DNA of 16,868 bases from Chrysochromulina tobinii (Eukaryota; Haptophyta; Prymnesiales; Chrysochromulinaceae): NCBI GenBank assembly GCA_001275005.1, contig JWZX01000196.1, positions 1-16,868 of the forward strand. Direction: 5' to 3'. The notes beneath the pieces were generated by a model. That model saw nothing but the letters and a program-made list of their open reading frames with translations. It was not told the origin of the DNA and did not search any database. Of this stretch, positions 8,898-16,557 are shown piece after piece (positions within the stretch are counted from its first letter, which is position 1; the number at the start of each line of letters is the position of its first letter). The position numbers and the translations under genes are program-made.

Positions 8898-9238
8898 TGC
8901 TTGATCGTCGGGGCCGATGTGATGAGGCGTCCAGGCCGACGAAAACAAGATCTCGCCTCGGTCTCGTCGGCACACTTTGACGAATTGTTTTTCGTTTTTG
9001 ACGAAGCATGATGATGAAACACTCCAAATTTGGTCGTTAGTCTCGATGAGTCCATAAAATGAACAACTTTCGCTCGTCGACATAGCTCTGCGCACCGCGA
9101 GAACGCGCCGCCGGGAGGTCTCGAACGCCCCAACGAAACGCTACGTTCCCGGCCACTCTCCACTCAAAAACGCGCCTCTCACCCTAACTCTCACCCGAAT
9201 AAATTCCCGTCGCCGTTGCCGCCGGCGTCAACGACCTT

Positions 9239-10846
9239 TTAGTCGTCCTCTGCCGGCGGGTCCGCCGCTGGGGCAGGGGCCAGCGCTTTCGCCTCGGGAG
9301 CCTGCGCTTTCGCCTCGGCAAGCTCGGATTGGAGCTCTGTGCACCGCTTCTTGTACTCGTCGAGCTCGCTGGTGGCCGCGTCATACGACTCTAGCATCTC
9401 ATCCTGTTGAGCAGAGAACTCGCTCTCCTTCTGCGCAAGCGCCGCCTGGTGCTCGCTTTCCTTGTGAGCCAGCGCCGCCGCCACGGCCGCCGCCACGGCC
9501 ACTTCGGTCTCTGCCGCGTTCGCGCCCACAACGGAGGTGCTCGACACAGCGCTCGCCTTGGCAGCTTCCAGCTCGAGCCTGAGGGCGTCGGCCTGCGCCT
9601 TCGCTTCCGCCTCCGCCGCCTCCGCCTGCGCTGCGCGTTCGGTGGCCGCGCGTGCGTCGGCGTACGCTTGCGCCGTCGCGTCAGCCGAGGCGAGCTGCGC
9701 AGACTGCATTTGCTCGATGACCGCCTGGCGAGCGGCAGCCTCCGCTTCAGCTTGGTCTGCGCGCCGGTGGAGCGCCCTCAGCTCTTCTGCCGGCCCATCA
9801 GCCGCCTCCACCCTCCCCGCCGCCGCCGCCTCGGCCTCGGCCTTCGCCGCCGCGACCGCCGCGGCAGCCGACTCAGCCGCCTCCGCCTTGGCCGCCTCGA
9901 CCGCCACCTCGATGGAAGCGGCCGCCTTGGCCTCGGCCGCCTCGATGGCTGCGCTCAGCGCGCCCTGTTGGTTGCCGAGGGCCTCCTCGCGCGCTGCGGC
10001 CACCGCCGCCGCTGTCGCTTTCGACGCTTCCTCTCTGGCCGCTGCCGCCGATTCGAGCTTCTCCACCATCTCGTCGAGCTTCTCCTGATTCTTTTGGGCA
10101 AGCATGCGCGCCGCCTCTGCGTCTGAGCGCGCGGCCGACGCGGCCTCCACCGCTCTCTCAGCCTCGGCGCGTGCCGCAGCGACGGCGGCCGCCGCCTCCG
10201 CCGCCGCCGCGCTCGACTCATTGCCCGAAGTGGCAGAGGCGGCGGACGCCTCCTCCCGCGCCGCCGCGACCGCCGCTGCCAGCGTGCGCTCCGAGTCGTC
10301 CTTGAGAGCGGCAAGTGCGGCCGCGTGAGCCGCCTCTGCCTCCGCCCTGGCCGCTGCGACCGCCTCGGCGAGCGCCGTTGCCGCTTGCGCGGCGGCCGCC
10401 GCACGGCCCTCTTCGACGGCGGCTGCGCGCTCTTCCGCGGAGAGGCCAGGCGCTGGCGCCGCAGTCGCGCCCATAGCGTCCGATCCACTGCTGCGCAGTG
10501 CGTCGAGCTCGGCCTCATAGTACTCGTCTGCCTCCTTCCTGGCCGCTGCGACCGCCTCGGCGAGCGCCGTTGCCGCTTGCGCGGCGGCCGCCGCACGGCC
10601 CTCTTCGACGGCGGCTGCGCGCTCTTCCGCGGAGAGGCCTTTCACTGGTGCCGCAGTCGCGCCCATAGCGCCCGCTCCGCTGCTGCGCAGTGCGTCGAGC
10701 TCGGCTTGGAGGGCTTCCTTTTGCTTCATGAGTTCCTTGGACTCCTTCTTCGAGTCCATCAGCTTCATCAGATTGCTCTTGGACTTATCCTTCTCCTTGT
10801 CGAGCGCCTCCTGTAGCTGCTGGAGCTTGTCGGCATCGGTCGCCAT
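9239..10846 (-). CDS. Ala-rich coiled-coil protein B
   Basis: 535 aa from the ATG at 10846 (MATDADKLQQLQEALDKEKD). The frame stays open to another ATG at 10954, giving 36 extra residues of unbiased Ala/Arg/Ser sequence, which I judge to be leader. Residues 5-50 are a charged coiled coil. Residues 49-112 and 113-176 are a near-identical 64-residue tandem duplication. The middle is Ala/Glu/Lys helix in which V/I-x-A-A-K/R-x-E-A-type octads recur at 99, 163, 193, 222, 282, 301, 316, 331 and 346. Residues 459-480 contain an 11-residue repeat (ALAHKESEHQA, ALAQKESEFSA). The protein ends in a Pro/Ala stretch and an acidic AEDD. There is no membrane segment or enzyme motif. It is probably a rod-like structural protein of unknown function and a likely paralogue of coiled-coil gene A on the other side of eEF3. 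Confidence 0.72.
   Translation of the reverse strand: MATDADKLQQLQEALDKEKDKSKSNLMKLMDSKKESKELMKQKEALQAELDALRSSGAGAMGATAAPVKGLSAEERAAAVEEGRAAAAAQAATALAEAVAAARKEADEYYEAELDALRSSGSDAMGATAAPAPGLSAEERAAAVEEGRAAAAAQAATALAEAVAAARAEAEAAHAAALAALKDDSERTLAAAVAAAREEASAASATSGNESSAAAAEAAAAVAAARAEAERAVEAASAARSDAEAARMLAQKNQEKLDEMVEKLESAAAAREEASKATAAAVAAAREEALGNQQGALSAAIEAAEAKAAASIEVAVEAAKAEAAESAAAAVAAAKAEAEAAAAGRVEAADGPAEELRALHRRADQAEAEAAARQAVIEQMQSAQLASADATAQAYADARAATERAAQAEAAEAEAKAQADALRLELEAAKASAVSSTSVVGANAAETEVAVAAAVAAALAHKESEHQAALAQKESEFSAQQDEMLESYDAATSELDEYKKRCTELQSELAEAKAQAPEAKALAPAPAADPPAEDD
9767..9946 (-). repeat. Four 45-bp (15-residue) degenerate coding repeats
   Basis: Units begin at residues 301, 316, 331 and 346 of protein B, an exact 15-residue step. 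They open IEAAEAKA, VEAAKAEA, VAAAKAEA and VEAADGPA. The last is the most diverged. Confidence 0.55.
10319..10702 (-). repeat. 192-bp tandem duplication in coiled-coil gene B
   Basis: Copy 1 (10511-10702) and copy 2 (10319-10510) encode residues 49-112 and 113-176. Both run from ELDALRSSG through GLSAEERAAAVEEGRAAA to AEAVAAAR. Most differences fall near the unit edges and around the AAPVKG/AAPAPG site, and long stretches are identical in DNA, so the duplication is recent. Confidence 0.9.
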
Positions 10847-11156
10847 CGTGGGTAGGTAGGAGGAAGCGACTGTGAGTGCCACTGCGGTCCGCGGGGCCGC
10901 GTCTTGGCCCGCGCGCGGGGCTTCCGACGCTCGATTCACAGACACACCAAACATCTTGCCTTTAAGAAATGTGTTAACGGTGCTACTTCACCGGTACCCA
11001 GTGCCGCCGTCCCCCCGTTGTCGGGCGCGGTCGCGCGCGCGTTACGCGCGCTGCGCTAGTATGGATGCGCGTCGGCGTTCGCAACGAAAGAGGAGCCATC
11101 GACCGCCGCCGTGGGACGGGTGCCGCCCTCGCCGCGCTCGCACGGTAGCTTGACCC
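10847..11156. promoter_or_regulatory. Divergent intergenic region, probable shared promoter
   Basis: 310 bp separate the divergent starts of coiled-coil gene B (minus) and the small methyltransferase-like gene (plus). It contains a perfect GC-only inverted repeat (11035-11041 and 11045-11051, three-base loop) and an A/T-richer patch (tttaagaaatgtgttaac, about 10961-10978). The promoter role is inferred from layout. Confidence 0.4.
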
Positions 11157-11915
11157 ATGACGAGGAATTGCAGCGCCATCGTCTCCTCGCCCGTCGATGC
11201 CGCACCCATGCGCTCGCCCCAAGCCGTGCACACGGCTCTGCTCAAGCATTTTGCCGGCCGCGAACTGATCGAGATTGGCACACGCAACGGGGATGGCATG
11301 GCGTGCTTCTGCCAGCACACGCTGAAGGCCACAGCGATTGAACTCGCAACGAATTACTGCACCGTGCTTCGTCAGCGATCGGAGGCGCTCAAACAGGCGG
11401 GCGGTCGCGGCTTCGAAGTGCTGTGCTCCGACTATCGCAAGGTGCCGAACCTCGACGCCGACATCTTCACATGGTGGCAGGAGCCGCCGCACCTGCTCAA
11501 CGGCGCTGCGCTTCAGTCATTGCGTGGCTTTATGCTCAATAAACAGATCCGACCTACCGCGGTCGCTGCCATGGTTTTCGATCCCAAGTTTCGATACGAC
11601 TTGAGCGACTACCGAACGTACCGCCAGTATGCCGTCGGAGAGGGCGCTTGGGCCGAGGCCGTGGAGGTGGACGAGGCGGCTCTGTGCTGTGCAAAGAGGA
11701 AGCGAAAGGATCCCGGTTTGTGCGGATGCGACGGCCCAAATCCTGGTATAGGATGCGGTGGCCTGTGCGGGCGTGCCCGTGGCACCTTCTACACGCTCGG
11801 CGTGCCGCTGATGGCGCTCGTTAATCACAGCTTCAACATCGATACTCAAAAATGGCGATTGGGGCCACAGCGTGCCAAAATTTCAGATGCCTCGTCTCGT
11901 CTTCGGCGACGGTGA
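11157..11915 (+). CDS. Small SAM-methyltransferase-like protein with a Cys-rich segment
   Basis: 252 aa. The ATG has a reasonable context (ttgaccATGa). Residues 37-47 (LIEIGTRNGDG) look like the glycine-rich SAM loop, AIEL at 60-63 like the acidic motif II, and SDYR at 91-94 followed by DADIFTWWQEPP at 100-111 like motifs III and IV. A C-terminal stretch has cysteines at 177, 178, 189, 191, 200 and 204 around a basic KRKRK patch, followed by RGTFYTLGVPLMALVNHSFN. This segment may bind a metal or form disulfides. The last 15 residues are basic and of poor quality, so the true 3' end may involve an undetected intron. I cannot name the family or substrate. The gene diverges from coiled-coil gene B. 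Confidence 0.65.
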   Translation: MTRNCSAIVSSPVDAAPMRSPQAVHTALLKHFAGRELIEIGTRNGDGMACFCQHTLKATAIELATNYCTVLRQRSEALKQAGGRGFEVLCSDYRKVPNLDADIFTWWQEPPHLLNGAALQSLRGFMLNKQIRPTAVAAMVFDPKFRYDLSDYRTYRQYAVGEGAWAEAVEVDEAALCCAKRKRKDPGLCGCDGPNPGIGCGGLCGRARGTFYTLGVPLMALVNHSFNIDTQKWRLGPQRAKISDASSRLRRR

Positions 11916-12288
11916 TGACGTGCAGGTCGTCGCGCGATTTGAGCGCGCGCGCTTGTGTGGCTGACGTAGTCGGGACCGCCTAGCGCGTGACGCCTGCCGT
12001 GCATGGACGCCTTGCTGCCGACGCAGCTGTATGGCGATGCCGAGGGCTACCATGCACATGGCCCATGATCCTTGATGACGGAAATACAGCCGCAGATCAA
12101 TTGAGCATCGTGCGGCACCAAACGTGTGTCGTGCAGTACTGTCTACTGATCCAGAGTGCCCCGAGAGACCGGACAGCACCGTACACTGCTCTACACACCG
12201 ATCACCGTCCGACGGCTGTGAGCTCAGAGCTGACAACCCAGAGCTGTTCCCAGTACCGCACGGGTAACGGTACGGCGTTCCGTTTTGT
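11916..12288. other. Convergent 3' intergenic spacer
   Basis: This lies between the 3' ends of the small methyltransferase-like gene and the SDR gene. I see no convincing frame, tRNA or repeat beyond GC-alternating runs near 11930-11955. It probably holds the two 3' UTRs. Confidence 0.45.
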
Positions 12289-14559
12289 TCACCACTCAGT
12301 CTCCTTGTAGTCCTTGAGAAAGACGCCGAAGAGTGGCGCCCCGGTCAGCACGCCATCGAACACGGGATGAAGCACGCGCGCGGCGGCATCCACTTCGTCA
12401 ATGGGTGTCTGGAAGTGGTGGCTCTCCGCCGTGCGCGCTGCGCGCTCGCGCGGGTTCTCGTCGTTGATCCATCCCGTGTCCACAGCGGTCATGAAGATGC
12501 GATGGCTCGCCGCGAGGTCGGGTGCGCTCGTGCGCGTCATCATGTTGAGCGCCGCCTTGGCCATGTTCGTGTGAGGGTGGTTAGGCGTCTTATACCTGTA
12601 GAACTTACCCTCCATGGCGGACACGTTGACGACAAAGGCCGCGCCAGCCTCCGACGTCGATTCTGGAGGCGGCGTGCGTGCGGCAGCCTCCAAGAGCGGC
12701 TGCAGCCGCGCGTTGATCACAAAGGGAGCGAGCGTGTTGATGGCGAGCACTTCAGCGAGCTCGGGGGTCGACACGTCCGCGAGCTTCAGAACCCATGAGT
12801 TGGTCGAGCGAAGGTCAATCTGCTGCCCGTTGACATCCAAACACGCCACGGCCGAGGCGGTTGGGGCGGGGGCGGCCAGAGCGCCGCCGCCGTGGTCCCC
12901 GACGCCGTCGCCCGTCACAGTCTGCTCCGTGGCCATCGTGTCGGGCGCGAGGATGGCGATGAGCGGCCTGGCGTCCTCTGCGGTGAGGACCAACTGGGAG
13001 AGCCTCGCAGGCGACGGAGGGAGACGACGCGCATCGAGGCGGGCTGCGCCCGAGAGCGCCGTCGCGCCGCCGCCGACGCCCTGGTGGCCGATGACCTCAG
13101 GGCGGTGAGCAGCTTCGCACGCGGCCCTGATGCGCGCATCATGCTGTGCGAGCAGAGGCAGGAGCACCGCACCCTCGGCGTCGCCGCCAGCGTCGCCGTC
13201 GCCGCTTCCATCAGCGCCGCCCCGCGTGGCATCGTCACCGCCGCAGCTGCTGCCGCCGTCCTCACCGCCGCTCTCGCTTTTGCGGGCAGCCGAGATGCTC
13301 GGCACGGCGCTCCTCGAGAGCTGCAGCAGCTGCTCCTCTAGCGCCGTCTCGGCGGGCAGCAGGTGGGCATAGTAGCTTGCGGGCCGACGGACGGTCTGAC
13401 ACGCATTGTTCACGACGATGTCGAGCCGAGGCAGCGTGGCTGTGAGGAAGGCACAAAAGTGCTCGAGTGCCCCAAGATCACGCAGGTCGAGTGCATGCAA
13501 GTGTAGCCGATGCTTCCACACTCCAAAGTCGGGTGTCGCCGCGTACCGCCGCGCCGTATCGGCGGGGAAGCGGCTCGTCGCGATCAGGGTGGCCCCAGCG
13601 CGCAGTAGCTTGAGCCCAATCTCAAAGCCAATCTTGACGCGCGCGCCCGTGAGCAGCGCCACACGCCCCGTCAAGTCGGCCGTCGCGTGGCGCATTCGGT
13701 AGTTGAGGGCAGCGCACGGCGGGCACAGCTGCGCATAAAAGTGATGAAGCCGGCTGAAGCGCGCCTTGCATGCATAGCACTGGCGAGACGTGAAGAGTTC
13801 GGGCGTGGCCGGCGGCGACGGCTCGGTGAGTGCATCTCCTGCACTGCTGCTGGTGCCGCCGCCGCCGCCGCTGTTGCTCATGGGGAGCGTGCTAGCGGTG
13901 ATGCTGCCGCTGCTGACGGCGCAGCTGCTGGCGGCCGTGAGTGGGGCCAGGTCGGAGGGCTCATACACGGCGCCGTCCGGTACTTGGCACAAGTAACGGA
14001 TTGCCCCACTTCCCTCAGGACCGCCGGCGCCGCCGGTCGCCGGCGTGGAGCCGTCGGCCATCTCGATCAGGCGCGCGTCGCCGCGTCCTCCGCCACCTGC
14101 CTCACAGAGCTGCCGGAGGCGCTCGATGCGCCCGCTGCGCAGCTGAGTCGTGTCGCGATGCCGCTTATCCAGCTCCGCCTGGCGTGCTCGCCTGCCCTCC
14201 TCCTCCTTGCGGAGTTGGCGCGCTCTTCCATACTCGAGCACCTTGGCATCCCGCCGCTGGAGCAGTTGGTGGACTGGGATCAGGGCGCACCGGAGCGGGC
14301 GCAGCCGCGCGCTGTCAAAGTCGGCGTACTTGCTGGCATGCAAGGCCCTCAGGGTGGTCACGCAGCCGGCGAGCGCCTCGTCGCTGATGGCGGACGCGCT
14401 TGAGACGGCGCTTGGGACGGCGCTTGAGACGGCGCTGGTGGTGGAGGCGCTAGTGGCTGTGTCGGTGGTTGCTTCACTGATGGGGGCAAGCCAAGCCTTG
14501 GCGTTGGTGCTGCTGCTGACGGGCGCGAAGGTGGGCTCGGCAGATGCGGGCGTGGGCGT

Positions 14560-14608
<49 letters not shown>

Positions 14609-14631
14609 GGCGCAGGCGCGGGCGCGGGCAC
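12289..14631 (-). CDS. Zinc-finger short-chain dehydrogenase/reductase (SDR), 5' end uncertain
   Basis: 780 codons counted from a GTG at 14631, which is unlikely to be a real eukaryotic start. The frame is open only back to the TAG at 14638-14640, and its first ATG is residue 191 (14061). Residues 2-28 are a Pro-Ala repeat and about 85-180 a basic helical region. A CxxC...CxxC finger (C285, C288, C303, C306, with H296/H297) precedes an SDR Rossmann domain: TGARVKIG at 328-335, SRFP at 353-356, NNAC at 408-411, and catalytic-type S671 in VNVSAMEGKF. PHTNMAK at 686-692 keeps the lysine (K692) but has Thr688 where SDRs usually have Tyr. DTGWINDENP at 718-727 is typical of this group. A low-complexity insertion of about 165 residues (440-605) interrupts the domain. 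It is probably an NAD(P)-dependent oxidoreductase with unknown substrate. See the ARM gene for the possible fusion. Confidence 0.85.
14548..14628 (-). repeat. Pro-Ala hexanucleotide repeat
   Basis: The plus strand shows many tandem gcgggc-type hexamers with occasional gcaggc or gtgggc variants. On the minus strand they encode alternating Pro-Ala (residues 2-28 of the SDR frame, ending TPTPAS). Such a tract is slippage-prone and would form an extended, stiff linker if translated. Confidence 0.85.
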
Positions 14632-14637
14632 GTCTGC

Positions 14638-14640
14638 CTA
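14638..14640 (-). other. Single in-frame TAG between the ARM and SDR reading frames
   Basis: The minus strand reads TCC TAC GCG CCA TAG GCA GAC GTG CCC GCG. The ARM frame ends in SSYAP and the same frame continues ADVPAPAPA into the SDR protein. There is no spacer, so no separate promoter or UTR is visible between them. The TAG could be a true stop, a base error or strain variant, a readthrough site, or part of an intron. Confidence 0.8.
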
Positions 14641-15437
14641 TGGCGCGTAGGATGACCCACACAAGGCCTTTGCAGCTGGTGCATCGTCGCGGCAGCCGCT
14701 CGCATCTGGGCCCGCGTCAGCATGAGGAGGAGGAGGGCCGACGAGCGCCGTCTTGAGCGGAGCGCCGTCTTGAGCGTCAGCATGAGGAGGAGGAGGCGGA
14801 GGGCCGATGAGCGCCGTCTTGAGCGGAGCGCCGTCTTGAGCGTCCGCATGAGGAGGAGGAGGCGGAGGGCCGACGAGCGCCGTCTTGAGCGGAGCGCCGT
14901 CTTGAGCGTCCGCATGAGGAGGAGGAGGCGGAGGGCCGATGAGCGCCGTCTTGAGCGGAGCGCCGTCTTGAGCGTCAGCATGAGGAGGAGGAGGCGGAGG
15001 GCCGACGAGCGCCGTCTTGAGCGGAGCGCCGTCGGTTCGGCGGCCGTCCTTCTGTGGTTCCTCGGCGTCTTCGAGCGCCTGCATGGCCGAATGCACGCTA
15101 CTCAAGCAGGCGGCGACCTCCGCAGCCACCGCACCCCGCCGCTGCGCCTCGCGCCCCGCCTCCGAGCTGAAGATCTCCGCCAGTCCGCTCCGATCCAGCT
15201 GCTCGGCGATGGGCCTAGCGCCGTGTTGAGCACCGCCACGACCTGCCGCCTCGAGTAAGTGGCGAGTCGCGGCAGCAAGTAGCCACACGCACGAGCTGAG
15301 CAGCGCACGCCAACTCGACGGGCGGCCGAGCTGCGTGCTGCACTCCGCGTTGCTAGAGGACCTGTCAGCTGGTGCACTCACGCCATCCGAGCCCGTGCCC
15401 TGCACCACCTCGCCGCCGCTGCCACCGCCGCCACCAC

Positions 15438-15484
<47 letters not shown>

Positions 15485-16557
15485 TCATCATTCGGAAGCA
15501 TCAGAGACCCTTCACAGCCATGCGACCCTTCACAGCGATGCGACCCAGTGGATAGCCTCAGCAGCTCCTGTATCGCCACAAGCGCCGCCACGTGCGCGCC
15601 ACACTCCACCGCTCGGTCCGCGACGCTGCCATCCGCTTCCAGGAGAATGAAACTGAGGAGCATGGTCGCGGCCTCGATAGCAGCCGGATCGCGCGTGTGG
15701 CGACGCAGTACGTCCGCAGATTGCTCGAGGGCCCCGTGCGCGACGGCGGCCGCACGGTTCGGGCCGTGCTGCTTGAGCACAAACGCGAGCGCCTTGCATC
15801 CCGCCTCCTGAGCTCGCGCTGAGCTCGCATGAGCACGCAGCCCGGCAACGAGTGCCTCGACGCCCGCCGCTTGGCCGATGGCGTGCTGCATCGGGCCTGA
15901 GCGCACTGCAAGGTTGCGCAGCGCGTGCGTCGCCCACCGGAAGAGCCCCGAGGCCCCCGTGGCCGCTTGCTGCGTCAGTCTCACCAGCAGTTGGGCACCG
16001 CCCACTCCGATGGCTTCCTTAATCGGCTCGACATCCCACCCGTATGCCAGGTTGCCGAGCGCCCGGCACGCCTGCAAGCACAGTTCAGCGACGAGCACAG
16101 GGGCAACGCATGGGCATGTTGGCCCAACCAGCTGCTCGACGCATGCCAGAAGCGCCGACACGCCACCGTGAGCGAGGCACCGCTCCTTGTTGGCTCCGGC
16201 AGCCGCCACCATGTCGGCAAGAGCAGCAGCGCCGTCCGCAGCCATGCGCAGCCTCGCCCTGAGTGAGGCGGCGCTTTCGTTGCCTTCCAGTGTCTGGGTG
16301 CCCTCTGAGAGCGCAGCAATGGCCAAGCACACGCCGTGACTACCAAACGCCACCGAGGCGGCGTGGTCCTTTTCCAGCCGTGCCGCCTCCGAGCGAAGCA
16401 GCCTCAGCACGTGCGCTCGAACCGCCTGCTGAGGCATCCAGGCTGCGGCGAGGAGGGCGGATACGTCCGAAGGTGAAAGTGCACCGCCGTCGACGCGCAC
16501 GCACTTTGTGATTGCGGCCGTGCAGTCGTGTGGATTCGGCTTCGTGAACGACGACAT
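14638..16557 (-). CDS. Armadillo/HEAT-like repeat protein with poly-Gly and five-unit Pro-rich tail
   Basis: 639 aa from ATG 16557 (MSSFTKPNPHDC). Residues about 30-335 are armadillo-type helices, clearest at CLQACRALGNLAYG (160-173), HAIGQAAGVEALVAGL (225-240) and the QEAGCKALAFVLKQHG helix; such repeats usually bind proteins. Then come a duplicated CEGSHG motif, a 21-residue glycine run (359-379), a short helical region rich in Ala (about 405-510), and five 22-residue units, GAPLKTAL plus a proline run and HADAQ. No catalytic motif is seen. The frame ends at TAG and continues without shift into the SDR frame, so this may be the N-terminal part of a 1,422-codon ARM-SDR protein if the TAG is not a true terminator. 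Transcription would come from the G-rich region at 16558-16868. Confidence 0.78.
14715..15033 (-). repeat. 66-bp tandem coding array, about five copies
   Basis: The word gagcgccgtcttgagcggag (the last copy diverges after the core) begins on the plus strand at 14743, 14809, 14875, 14941 and 15007, exactly 66 bp apart. Minus-strand units encode GAPLKTAL, V or I, G, a run of prolines and HADAQD. V and I alternate copy to copy (V, I, V, I, V). The copy nearest 14715 has lost two prolines. Because 66 is a multiple of three, several other frames also stay open across the array. Confidence 0.92.
15421..15483 (-). repeat. Poly-glycine (GGC/GGT) microsatellite, 21 codons
   Basis: Twenty-one consecutive gcc/acc triplets on the plus strand encode 21 glycines (residues 359-379) in the ARM protein. 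A few acc interruptions lie near the 3' side of the gene, and the rest is pure gcc, so the tract is probably length-variable. Confidence 0.9.

Larger units (their letters stand above)
8447..9238. other. eEF3 leader and promoter region plus 3' flank of coiled-coil gene B
   Basis: Nothing clearly coding was found here apart from the candidate uORF. The eEF3-proximal half is extremely GC-rich and carries an imperfect direct repeat of an 'agctccgc....caccagcgcgc' unit around 8637-8698. About 8930-9080 is a relatively A/T-rich stretch with the word tttgacgaa at 8976-8984 and 8997-9005. This part may hold the 3' end signal of gene B or upstream elements of eEF3. No tRNA-like fold was recognised. 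Confidence 0.45.

Noticed and set aside
8349-9095. 248-codon minus-strand frame overlapping the eEF3 start
   Set aside because: It is out of frame with eEF3, has no domain, and crosses the GC-rich leader. It is best explained as chance.
10847-10954. 36-residue N-terminal extension of coiled-coil protein B from the ATG at 10954
   Set aside because: Its composition is unlike the rest of the protein, and the downstream ATG opens directly into charged coiled coil. This is a preference, not proof.
11030-11051. GC-only inverted repeat as a possible terminator or regulatory hairpin
   Set aside because: Alternating GC runs are self-complementary by composition in this genome, and the gene is eukaryotic, so a bacterial-type hairpin terminator is not expected.
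14722-15258. Open frame of MRRRRADERRLERSA-type repeats on the plus strand, and a similar repeated minus-strand frame at 14358-14981
   Set aside because: Both come from the 66-bp array, whose length is a multiple of three, so every frame stays open. The GAPLKTAL frame is continuous with the ARM domain and is the real one.
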